A DNA stretch of 64,000 bases from the NCBI GenBank assembly GCA_951230915.1, contig OX579641.1, positions 1,488,001 through 1,552,000 of the forward strand. The letters are read 5' to 3'. Positions 10,048 to 19,707 of the stretch are shown here, piece by piece. The translations under genes and the position numbers were made by a program. This DNA comes from Antitrichia curtipendula. Lineage: Eukaryota > Streptophyta > Bryopsida > Hypnales > Leucodontaceae. Position 1 is the stretch's first letter. Each line of letters opens with the position of its first letter. The notes beneath the pieces were generated by a model. It was not told the DNA's origin. It saw only the letters and a program-made list of their open reading frames with translations, and did no database searches.

Positions 10048-11371
10048 GAAGGGACTGTAACTGAAACACCCCTAAACAGGGCTTCATTTAAAACTAACTA
10101 ACTTCTTGCTCAAATGAGTCAAATCAGCTTACATCAAATCATAAACCAAGTCATGGACTAAGGCATATTATGTCAAAAATATCACTTTGAAATAGTCATC
10201 CAAAAAAGGTTACTTTGGATACAACTGAGTCCTCAAACTCTCCATAGAAATCACAAATGCAATATGTCCCATCCATATCTAATAGTAAAGTAACAGCACA
10301 GGAGAAGTAGGAGTCCACATAGGAATCCATGTGCGTGAAAACAAATTGCTCCATGAATCACAAATCGGAAGAGATGGATTTGAAGGCTCAGCCTCACCTG
10401 TACCCGTCCCAAACACAAAAACAAGCCAATGTAGTGTGAGTGAGGATGCAACAGGTGTCTAAAGCTGAAGCCAATTGCTATCTATGTCACAAATCCAGCA
10501 AGTCAAATGAAAAACATAGTTGAATCAAAACACAAGGAAACAAAAAGGCAACATAATCCAAACACACTCCAAAGTCAAGAGACCTTTGCCATTCCTCCTT
10601 CACTCTAGAAGCCCAAGAGTTGCACTCAAAGTCTCAAACTATCCTCCAAAATCACACCACAGTGAATCGTCGCACTCACAAGCCAAAGAGGAGTACTAAC
10701 ATACAAATGAGAGGCTAATATAGCCTCAGACTGTGGGAGAAAAAACCACTCTATGGATACTAATGATGCATGTGGGAGATAACTACCCAAATCATTAGAG
10801 TGATTACTAAATTAGGCGCCACCCATTGTGGGAGGGTGGGTGGGTTCCCACCAATGTCACTCCCGCCTTGATTCAAAATAATTTGAATAACTACCTATGA
10901 TGTAATCCATCATAGAAGCACTTGCCTGTTACAGGCTTAATTTAAAATCAAATCACTATGGAAGATGTGCCAAAAGGAGATTGGCCCATAGTAATATTAA
11001 TTTAAATCACTATGGAAGATAAGCCTAAAAGGAGAAAGGCCCATAGAAAATTATACTTTTTATTAATCCAAATTGGAATAATGCAAAAGAGGATTTATAG
11101 TAAAATTTATGCAAATCCGTAGATTGGACTATAAATGAAAATATATATGTAAATTGGAGGTACTCTTAGGATAACTAAACAAGAAGAAGAAGAAAATGGT
11201 TTTTTATATTTGAATTTATTTTTTACACAATCTCCATAAAAATGGATTTACCATGTTAAAATGGTAAAAATTGGAAAAAAATATTTTTGATAAAAAAGGT
11301 TCTAGGACTATAACCTCTGGCAATGTCTAGTTGATTTAACTAGGAATAAATAACTTTTACAAATGCAGAAG
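10048..11371 (-). repeat. C-type LTR-like repeat, copy 1 (3' repeat of C1)
   Basis: It is about 1.32 kb, GAAG-bounded, and unrelated to A and B over most of its length but shares the conserved islands. These are GGCTATATTAG (rc at 10715-10725), the GCGACGATT box (rc 10665-10675), the GGAATGGCAAAGGTC box (rc 10581-10595), and the exon-like block with donor TACAG|GTGAGG (exon edge 10398, intron from 10397). A CCCT-AAAC-AGGG hairpin (10070-10081) sits near the edge. Confidence 0.85.
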
Positions 11372-11412
11372 AAGAAGAAGAAGAAGAAGAAGAAGAAGAA
11401 GAAGAAGAAGAA
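11368..11412. repeat. (GAA)15 microsatellite at the 3' end of C1
   Basis: Fifteen GAA units separate the C repeat from the conserved 3' block. A second, internal GAAGAAGAAGAA run also sits inside the C repeat (near 11180). Confidence 0.95.
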
Positions 11413-11505
11413 GACCCTCCACCACCCCTGGTGATGCTACCACTATAGGAATTTGGCACTGGTATGCCACACTCCTATAGAGGTGCATACCAGGCTCAAA
11501 CTTCA
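11413..11505 (-). other. Conserved 3' block of C1 with hairpin
   Basis: It carries the same 9-bp stem and the same GGGTGGTGGAGGGTC terminal motif (sense) as in A and B. It is present immediately before the TTC tail and absent elsewhere in the element. Confidence 0.6.
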
Positions 11506-11549
11506 AGGTAGTTCTTACATCTTATTCTATTGAGGTGAGTTAACAAAAC

Positions 11550-13696
11550 TTACAGAGAGTTTTGTACGTTCTGCAGATTTATCTGGACCACAGGAAAGGA
11601 TCCACTGCTAAGGAAGTTGCGGATGTTTCTGGTTAAGCGTTCCCGCTTGAAGCCATTGCTAACCATAGTGTTGATGATATGTTGAATCTCGGTAATTGCA
11701 GCATCATCCGTGTTGGAGATGTACAATACGGGAAGCACTTGTGATATAGCGATATTGTAAGCTTGATGAACAGGTCTATTAGACCGAAATTTGATGTACT
11801 GAGTGTACTGAAACGGTAAGTTTCTCCTCTTGTCATACTTTCGAAATCTGTATTTTTCAAGATCTGTCTCGTGGACTAGAATCTCTACGTTCATGAACTG
11901 GGCATGTAAGCCACGTTCTGGGTCATTGGGATCAAACCGGGCAGTTTCTTCTTTGATCGTGAGGATATTTAAAGGGTATATCCAAAATGGGTTGGTCTCC
12001 GTTCTGGGCTGATCCGGGGCAAGAAACGATCGTGGATTACCAACGTTGATGAGGCACAGGTCATCAATGTAGCGAAAAGCGCACTGGAATTGGGACAAGA
12101 TGTCTTTCCTTCCTAGCTTTGCCAATCGTTGGATGAATCGTATTTCGTATGTCATGAGATAAATGTTGCACCAAACAGGGGAGCAAGCGAACCCCATTGG
12201 TATTCCCATGGACTGGCGCCATACACGATCTCCAAGAGTGATAAAGCAGTGGCTCATAAGCCACGCATGGAGTTGTACTAGTCGTGTGGAATCAAAGTGG
12301 ATCCAGTTCGCATTCGAGGGTTTGGAAGTGGCCCATTTCGCTGTAGCTGGGACCCCCTTGGTATCAATCCGGACCCACAGAGTTGTAGTTGCTCGAGGGT
12401 GCGAGCTACTGGCGTGTTTGAATGCAATTCGTGTGATAAACGAGATTGCTTCCAGAAGGTTATCAGGCCCATGTAACGGGATAGACTCGTAGCAACGAGT
12501 AATATCGGCTACAAAAATGTCTCCAATCTTGCTTGGTAAATTTATCGTGGCATCTAGTACTGAGTCGATACTCCAGTACATAGTGGTTTTTGTCTGTAAG
12601 AAACTTGCATACCCGGATTCCGTAACTGAAGCCCATTGCTTGATTGTTTCTAACATCACATTGGAAGTTAGTGTGAGTAATGTAGCAATGTTCGAGAATA
12701 CCGTGCGAAAGGCATTAGTCAGCCAGCGGTATTTCCCTTTGTGTTGTTTAAAGGTTGCCATGAGATAGGGGAGTGCTTGGAAAATAGGTGGGCATTCAGG
12801 TAGGATCTGTACAAGCTCTGATTGCACGTTGTCTAAAATGCCTGTGGGGAGAATCCATATTCCGTCACTCTTGCACGCAGAGAAATCTTCCCCATTTAGT
12901 CGTTCCAGGGCCTGCAGACGAATGTGCTTGATGCACAAGAAGCAAGCATTATTGTTTGCTTTGTCTAAGCCGGAGCAGAATAAATGCTTAGACAGCCATT
13001 GAATTTCATTTCGGACTGCAGGGAGATCAAGGATCATTGGTCCGGAAACTCTGAACCCGTTTTTGTTGTTTCTCATCGCCTGTCTGAGGGTTTCGAGACA
13101 GCTATCGCGGAGTTGGGCGTGAGCAGCGGCAATAGGAAACTCAGTCGCTTCAAGATCCAGGATGGATATCAATTGCTCGAATGCATCTAGAACTGTAGCC
13201 ATTGCATGAACAATGTTGGTGGTTCGGAGGGGAATGTGGTTCAATCCCTGGGCTACCGCGTTTCTAAGGCCGGGGTGTTGAATAATGGACAGATCCATTG
13301 TACGGACATGCGTGGAATTTTTGGCGTGTAAGGAAGTCTCGATGGCAGTCAAAGGATCCAGAAACTTATGAAATCTCTTTGCGGTTAAACATGCACAGAG
13401 ATCAGCCTCGTCCAGAAGCTGTACAAAAGAGAACTGTTTGAATACTGCTGAGGGTTTGTACAAAACCGAGGCCAGATTTTCGACATAAGACCATGCAAAG
13501 ACAATCTCTTCAATGACGGGGCATAGATGGTCAAATTGAAAGGAGATCATGAGATCTTGGAATGCTTTCCTCAGATTAATCCATTCCAAAGCTCTATTAC
13601 AGTATTTTAGTTTAATGTAACCGGCTTTCTTGCCACTCGAAGTGCGTTTCACTTTGAATCGACCGTAGCTATCTGTGATCAGAATCCGTCCCTCAT
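11550..13696 (-). CDS. Reverse transcriptase of element C1
   Basis: The exon is open from the acceptor TCTTACAG (AG at 13697-13698), about 714 aa. It begins Glu-Gly-Arg-Ile-Leu after two phase nucleotides, and the sequence around the TSSGKK segment is basic. Catalytic residues (exon numbering): motif A Asp about 397 in VADITRCYESIP, motif B GIPMGF about 496-501, motif C YIDD at 542-545. After motif C come FMNVEI and a basic thumb region (RKYDKRRNLPFQYTQYIKF). Fingers, palm and thumb are complete but the protein ends after the thumb, with no RNase H, integrase or GIY-YIG. The closest classes in my judgement are Penelope-like or telomerase-type RTs, or the cellular rvt group. A profile search would be needed to place it. 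Confidence 0.88.
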
Positions 13697-13994
13697 CTGT
13701 AAGACAAAAGACATCGTGGATTCAATGAAATTTTTTAGAATATATATATAGAATAATAGCCAGAACAGTGCTGGGCTACCGAAAACAGAGCTTCATCGTG
13801 TATATCGATAAGCGATCACAAAGATCGGAGTCTGTCAGTTTGAAAAAACTATCAGCGGTAAACTTGGAAAACTAGATCTATAACGCGATACTAGTGAGAA
13901 CCAGCATGGAGCGTATCATCTGAACTTGTAAGTTGTAAGTTGTTAACTTCATGAGATTTGCCAGCACAGGCGCTGGGGTCGTGTGAACGACTGT

Positions 13995-15626
13995 CTACAT
14001 GTTATCCCAATTCAAGATTCTTCCCTGGATGGGAGTTCTTGGTTTCGGACGAGAGTCGTTCGAGCTAGTGACTGCGAGTGTCTGATCATTGCGTTGGTAC
14101 TCCGAACGCGCTGACATCGCTAGGGAATTTTCTGTACTACGGTTGTTGCCTCCGATGAACTGAAATCCTCCAGGTGATCGGTAATTACGATTGTAATTGC
14201 CGCGTCCTCCTCCAGATTTGAAACCTCCGCGCCCCCCACTCCGATTCTGGTGCATTGGTGGGGTTCTCTGATGATTCGGTGGAGCATCGTTAGCAGAGAC
14301 GTTCATATTTATGCGTCTTCTCTTCTGCGGAGGCGTGGGAGCACTCGCTTCGACAGAGAATGACGCTGGTTTAAAAAGGCGTTCCACCTTTCTAGCGCCG
14401 GGTGCTTCATAGTACTTGGTCAACAGCTTCTGTGAGGGGTCGGTGGCAAACTCCAGCGCAGCGGTGTCCATCAGCTTGCGGACAGCAACAAACGTGATTT
14501 GCTGCTTAACCGCAAATTTTGCAACTCCCTTTAACCAGGTGAGGAAAGCACCATACTTGGCAGGAAGGGAGGGATACGTGCTATCAGGGAAGAACTTGGG
14601 TAAGTTATTGATCATGAACCAGATGCTATGGTCAAACCATAGCATGTTACCCTTACAACCAGACTTAGAATTCTGACTACATTTGCATCTAATGTAGGGT
14701 CTCTGGCAATTCCATAACTGGGAGGTGAACTTAGGATTCCTGGGATTGCAGGTAAGTACATCCAGTTTTGTGTGAATGTTTATGGCTGTAGTTGTGCATT
14801 TATGGTGGTCATATAATGCAATGGGGAATGCATTAACCATCTCCACAGGTTTTTCAAGAAGACCTGTACAACTAAGAGCTTTTTCTTCACATACTTTGAC
14901 CTCGTGTTCTGACAAATGAGCCCACAAACTCCACATATGCGTAGTGATGGGTGCCAAGAGGTTAATGTTGGACAGACACCAAGTGCGGTGAGCACGGCCT
15001 GCCAACTGTTCTTCTACAGCACGCGGAGGGAGAAACGGAATGGAGGGACCCTTACCAGCTGCATCGAGCGTGTTCAACTCCTTTTCCGATTGGGTGGTCA
15101 TAATTGCCTCCGACAAATCCTCGATGGCCGCCTTATGGGCTGCTGCGATATTGATCTTGGCCAGCAGGGGATGAAGGCCGTTCGTGTCCGCAGGTATTGG
15201 CTGTGAGAGATCGACAGTAGGGGGAGCATCCGCCCACTCCTCATGCGGATTCGCTGCTTTAAGAGCCGCTTCGACGCGCCTGGTGTTGCCAGCTGCCTCA
15301 ATAAATTCCAATTCGTCGTTTTCCAAGAGAGGGCCCAGTGCTTGGTGAGCCTCCCGTAGCCTTTCCAGCCCTTTCTCTTTGTCCGAGATACTCGCCATCA
15401 TGATGGCAGTCCAGTGCGATAAGTCCAGCGTTGTGAGTAGCAAAGGCGCGTGCTCACCATCTTCGTCCCGATCCTGCATCGCAGCTAAATCCGTGGTCTG
15501 AACGAACGAGTGGATCTCCTGCTCGCTGATGGAGCAGATAACTGACTGAACCGCAGGAGAGGGAACAGGTAGAGGATCAGTGTACCCTAAGGTAACCAGA
15601 TCCTTAGCCCAAGTTGTCTGCACATC
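13995..15626 (-). CDS. ORF1 protein of element C1 (Cys-rich, RGG-tailed, Gag-like)
   Basis: The exon is open from acceptor TATAG|GAT to TAG, about 543 aa. Layout: an N-terminal helical region with a WAKDL start, SPAVQSV and DRDEDGEHAP; an AANPHEEW segment; then a linker. A compact core follows with His274, His275, Cys277, later Cys residues and the RCKC cluster at 313-316, then a Gly-Cys-Lys-Gly and WFDHS stretch. This is a possible zinc-binding fold that I cannot match to a known finger. Near 432-442 is a basic PPQKRRRINMN (likely nuclear signal), and near 462-492 a GGRGG/GGGRGNYNRNY RNA-binding type tail. The role is inferred as nucleoprotein (Gag/ORF1p-like) packaging element RNA for the RT encoded next to it. 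Confidence 0.82.
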   Translation of the reverse strand, partial: DVQTTWAKDLVTLGYTDPLPVPSPAVQSVICSISEQEIHSFVQTTDLAAMQDRDEDGEHAPLLLTTLDLSHWTAIMMASISDKEKGLERLREAHQALGPLLENDELEFIEAAGNTRRVEAALKAANPHEEWADAPPTVDLSQPIPADTNGLHPLLAKINIAAAHKAAIEDLSEAIMTTQSEKELNTLDAAGKGPSIPFLPPRAVEEQLAGRAHRTWCLSNINLLAPITTHMWSLWAHLSEHEVKVCEEKALSCTGLLEKPVEMVNAFPIALYDHHKCTTTAINIHTKLDVLTCNPRNPKFTSQLWNCQRPYIRCKCSQNSKSGCKGNMLWFDHSIWFMINNLPKFFPDSTYPSLPAKYGAFLTWLKGVAKFAVKQQITFVAVRKLMDTAALEFATDPSQKLLTKYYEAPGARKVERLFKPASFSVEASAPTPPQKRRRINMNVSANDAPPNHQRTPPMHQNRSGGRGGFKSGGGRGNYNRNYRSPGGFQFIGGNNRSTENSLAMSARSEYQRNDQTLAVTSSNDSRPKPRTPIQGRILNWDNM

Positions 15627-15714
15627 CTATATACAAAAAGTTTACAGATCGGTCAGTTACAAGAATCATTTGTAGCATACTGTTAAGTAATTAAAAATGG
15701 AGACAGATGCTCAC
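15627..15714 (-). other. Leader intron of C1 (88 nt)
   Basis: The donor GATGTG|GTGAGC is in the loop of a perfect 7-bp stem (15703-15709 with 15717-15723). The acceptor is TTTTTGTATATAG. Compared with family A the stem has changed on both arms (ACAGGAG/CTCCTGT to ACAGATG/CATCTGT) while the loop is the same, indicating a selected RNA structure. Confidence 0.55.
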
Positions 15715-15741
15715 CACATCTGTGTGGTTGTAAAAAACAAA

Positions 15742-17065
15742 GAAGGGACTGTAACTGAAACACCCCTAAACAGGGCTTCATTTAAAACTAACTAACTTCT
15801 TGCTCAAATGAGTCAAATCAGCTTACATCAAATCATAAACCAAGTCATGGACTAAGGCATATTATGTCAAAAATATCACTTTGAAATAGTCATCCAAAAA
15901 AGGTTACTTTGGATACAACTGAGTCCTCAAACTCTCCATAGAAATCACAAATGCAATATGTCCCATCCATATCTAATAGTAAAGTAACAGCACAGGAGAA
16001 GTAGGAGTCCACATAGGAATCCATGTGCGTGAAAACAAATTGCTCCATGAATCACAAATCGGAAGAGATGGATTTGAAGGCTCAGCCTCACCTGTACCCG
16101 TCCCAAACACAAAAACAAGCCAATGTAGTGTGAGTGAGGATGCAACAGGTGTCTAAAGCTGAAGCCAATTGCTATCTATGTCACAAATCCAGCAAGTCAA
16201 ATGAAAAACATAGTTGAATCAAAACACAAGGAAACAAAAAGGCAACATAATCCAAACACACTCCAAAGTCAAGAGACCTTTGCCATTCCTCCTTCACTCT
16301 AGAAGCCCAAGAGTTGCACTCAAAGTCTCAAACTATCCTCCAAAATCACACCACAGTGAATCGTCGCACTCACAAGCCAAAGAGGAGTACTAACATACAA
16401 ATGAGAGGCTAATATAGCCTCAGACTGTGGGAGAAAAAACCACTCTATGGATACTAATGATGCATGTGGGAGATAACTACCCAAATCATTAGAGTGATTA
16501 CTAAATTAGGCGCCACCCATTGTGGGAGGGTGGGTGGGTTCCCACCAATGTCACTCCCGCCTTGATTCAAAATAATTTGAATAACTACCTATGATGTAAT
16601 CCATCATAGAAGCACTTGCCTGTTACAGGCTTAATTTAAAATCAAATCACTATGGAAGATGTGCCAAAAAGAGATTGGCCCATAGTAATATTAATTTAAA
16701 TCACTATGGAAGATAAGCCTAAAAGGAGAAAGGCCCATAGAAAATTATACTTTTTATTAATCCAAATTGGAATAATGCAAAAGAGGATTTATAGTAAAAT
16801 TTATGCAAATCCGTAGATTGGACTATAAATGAAAATATATATGTAAATTGGAGGTACTCTTAGGATAACTAAACAAGAAGAAGAAGAAAATGGTTTTTTA
16901 TATTTGAATTTATTTTTTACACAATCTCCATAAAAATGGATTTACCATGTTAAAATGGTAAAAATTGGAAAAAAATATTTTTGATAAAAAAGGTTCTAGG
17001 ACTATAACCTCTGGCAATGTCTAGTTGATTTAACTAGGAATAAATAACTTTTACAAATGCAGAAG
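15742..17065 (-). repeat. C-type LTR-like repeat, copy 2 (5' repeat of C1)
   Basis: It is the promoter-side repeat of C1. One substitution relative to copy 1 was noticed near 16670. It abuts the D-type repeat sharing one GAAG (17062-17065). Confidence 0.85.
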
Positions 17066-18319
17066 GGACTAAGACTGAACATCCCTAAACAGGGCCATAT
17101 CTTGTCACCACCTAACTTGTAACCAAACTGGTGTCCAGACAAATCTTTTCACAAGTTGACATAAGATATGCCTTGTCAAATCACAGGTTGTACATGAGCT
17201 TTAACATAGGGTAATAGTTGTCAATTTCATATAAAAGTGTCAAAGTAGAGTATTGTTCTAGAGCTACAAGTATGTCTCAAGAAATCACTCTGTTCTCCAA
17301 AAATATGCCAAATACATGTATCCATAACAAAGCACAAAAATATGACAAGATGTCCAATGCTTTGAAAAAGTGTCTTCTTCCTTGAAATCCAAAAATGGGA
17401 GTCCAAGATCTGAAGGCTGAGCCTCACCTGTACCCGTCCCAAACACAAAAACAAGCCAATGTAGTGTGAGTGAGGATGCATCAGGTGTCTAAAGCTGCAG
17501 CCAATTGCTATCTATGTCACAGATCTGTAAAACCAAAAAGGAGACAAAAAAACAACACAACAACAAGCAAATTCATGTAAAGCAACTCCTCAACATTGTA
17601 CAAGTAGCCCAATGACCTTTGCCATTCCCGTGAGGTACAAACGCTTGAAGCTCAAGAGTTGCACCCAAAAACACCACAAGAAAACTCCACAACACCAAAA
17701 CTCAACCGTCGCAATAAGAGGAAAAACAATGGAGCACAGAAGCCATTATATTCTTACTATTTTGAATTTGGGAGGGAAAAGAACTCATAGTCATGGTCAT
17801 AATGTGGTGGTTACACCAATTATCATGCTATAGTAATTATTAGCCACCTAAGTAATCACCAATAGAGGGTGGGTGGGTGGGTGGTACATTCCACTGGAAA
17901 GGCTATAGAGACCCCAAGTACTTGTAATTTAGGCCACATCATATTTTTAGTGTAGTGAAAGTACTGGACTTTAGAATTTTTATAGCACATTTAAATAAAG
18001 ATAGGTAAATTAAACCTTATGCTTATTGTAGATATGGAATCAGAGCCATACAAGCATTGTGCTACAAAAAATGCTATGAGAATTTTTTGTATGTGAGTGC
18101 ATAAATTTAGAAAATTTGGGAAATAAATATAAGGCAAAATATAATAAATTAAATTAAATTACATAAGGCCACCTCAAGGAGAGAATTTGGTTTTGTTATA
18201 CCAAGGCCATGTAAATAAATTAAAAATTAAAAAGGCTGACTTTATATGATATTAGCACTAATGGATATATTTGAATATTTTCAAATAAAAGAACATGAAT
18301 TGTTCTATGGCTAAAGAAG
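17062..18319 (-). repeat. D-type LTR-like repeat, orphan copy 1
   Basis: This fourth repeat family of about 1.26 kb has no internal region in the window. It keeps all islands: TATA-like GAATATAATGG (rc 17743-17753), the GCGACGGTTG box (rc 17703-17712), the GGAATGGCAAAGGTC box (rc 17614-17628) and a 97-nt exon-like block (17428-17524, TTTTACAG|ATCT ... TACAG|GTGAGG). It also has four GGGT units near 17870 on the plus strand. It is best explained as a solo repeat left after recombination between the two repeats of a D element. Confidence 0.75.
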
Positions 18320-18321
18320 AA

Positions 18322-19550
18322 GAAGGTACAAGACTGAAACACCCCAGAACTGGGCTCCATCTTTTCACAACTTGTCTTAAGGCTAAATATATGCCATAGC
18401 CATACAATAGACTATTTTAAATCAAATCTTAACTCACATCAGGCTGTACAAAATGGTGTAAAAATATTTTCCTACAACAATAGTTCTTCCTATGTAGGAA
18501 AGAAGAGTCAAATCACAATAAAATCACTTCTTTCTAAGTAGAAAGAAGAGTCACAAATCATAGTAAAATTATCCATAATAGTAAGCACAAAAAATGTAGG
18601 AAAGAGTTGTCCATGTGCTTGAAAAACTTGTCTCAAGAAATCCACAAATTTGGGAAATCAGGATCCGAAGGCTCAGCCTCACCTGTACCCGTCCCAAACA
18701 CAAAACAAGCCAATGTTACGTGAGTGAAGATGCATCAGGTGTTTAAAGCTGAAAGCCAATTGCTATCTATGTCACAGATCCTAAAATAACAAATATTGGT
18801 GAGAAAACATGGGTCAAAAGATCACATCAGTGAGTAAAACAAGTGCAGTGAGTGAAAACCAACACAAAACACTAAAACTCCACACGACCTTTGCCATTCC
18901 TGTAGACACACAACTTGTTGGAAGATCAAGAGCCACTCCAAACTCCACAAAGTCTCACAGAAGGTAAACCGTCACTCCACAAACTCCTTACAAAGCCAAA
19001 CAAAGAGAATGGTGTGTGGTGACACACAACAAGTAAGTTGTTTACAAACTTGGAGGGAAAACCAGAGGGATGCATGAACAAGGTCATTTGGGAAATCAAT
19101 GCCCACTTCTGGTAGTGAAATAGACTAATAAATGCCAACCCATAGTGGGTGGGTGGGTGGTTTTTTCCACTTATTAGACTTATTTTAAATAACTCCATGG
19201 AGGTCCATTGTCAGTGACAAATGGCCTGGGAGATATTATATGTAAGACATGACCTATTAGTAAGCTCAAAGTATTAAGGGGACTTGTAAGCTCCTTAAAA
19301 ATAATTTAAGCAAATAAATAAATAATAACAAATTAAATTAAATTAATTTTATTTATTTAAATTTGTTGGAGGCCTTTTAGGAAAATTAAATAAATCTTAT
19401 AAGGAGTATGTGCATTGGAGGAATTTGACCAATTGTGAATTGGAATGTAACCAATTTGGTTTAAATTAACCAATAACAATTTGAAGGCAAAATTCTATGT
19501 GGCTTTCAAACAAACATTAATAAATGTAAATTGTTTTAAAGCCAAAGAAG
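18322..19550 (-). repeat. A-type LTR-like repeat, copy 2
   Basis: It belongs to the sub-type with the GGATCCGAAGG, ACCCGTCCC and GGCCTGGGAG variants. The exon-like block is at 18683-18780 (TTTTAG|GATCTG ... TACAG|GTGAGG), the AATGGCAAAGGTC box at 18886-18900 and the GTGACGGTTT box at 18966-18975. No TATA-like site is obvious at the expected distance in family A. A CCCA-GAAC-TGGG hairpin lies at 18343-18354. One private change (GTGAAGATGC) is present. Confidence 0.85.
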
Positions 19551-19573
19551 AAGAAGAAGAAGAAGAAGAAGAA
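19547..19573. repeat. (GAA)9 microsatellite at the 3' end of A2
   Basis: Nine units lie between the A repeat and the conserved 3' block. The same length occurs in A3 and A4. Confidence 0.95.
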
Positions 19574-19670
19574 GACCCTCCACCACCCCTGGTGATGCTA
19601 CCACTATAGAAGTGAGGCACTGGTATGCCACACTCCTATAGAGGTGCATACCAGGCTCAAACTTCAAGGT
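19574..19670 (-). other. Conserved 3' block of A2 with hairpin
   Basis: Stem arms are at 19620-19628 and 19646-19654. The block matches B and C except at a few sites near the middle (AAGTGAGGC in place of GGAATTTGGC), outside the stem. Confidence 0.6.
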
Positions 19671-19707
19671 AATTCTTTCAACTTCTATGGATCTTGGGAG
19701 AATAGAC

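Larger units (their letters stand above)
10048..17065 (-). mobile_element. Retroelement C1, complete with both repeats
   Basis: It has the same plan as B1: 5' repeat (15742-17065), leader hairpin and 88-nt intron, ORF1 exon, a gap of about 300 nt, RT exon, conserved 3' block, TTC tail, 3' repeat (10048-11371). The two repeats differ at one site noticed (near 16670), so the insertion is young. Both ORFs are open. Confidence 0.85.

Noticed and set aside
10398..10490. Leader exon encoding the start of ORF1 (HPHSHYIGLFLCLG frame)
   Set aside because: The apparent start is TTG in C, absent in B, and a one-T length difference shifts the frame between A/B and C/D.
10441..10500. Hammerhead ribozyme in the repeats (CCTGATGCATCC block), as known in Penelope-like elements and plant retrozymes
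   Set aside because: The CUGANGA and GAAA cores are not both present. The segment reads CTGATGC in A and D and is changed in B and C.
15724..15745. tRNA primer-binding site after the 5' repeat
   Set aside because: The TTTGTTTT... sequence has no complementarity to a tRNA 3' end that I can recognise, including initiator Met.
17868..17884. Plant telomere repeat (TTTAGGG) near the G-runs
   Set aside because: The unit is GGGT without TTTA, and there is no tandem telomeric array.
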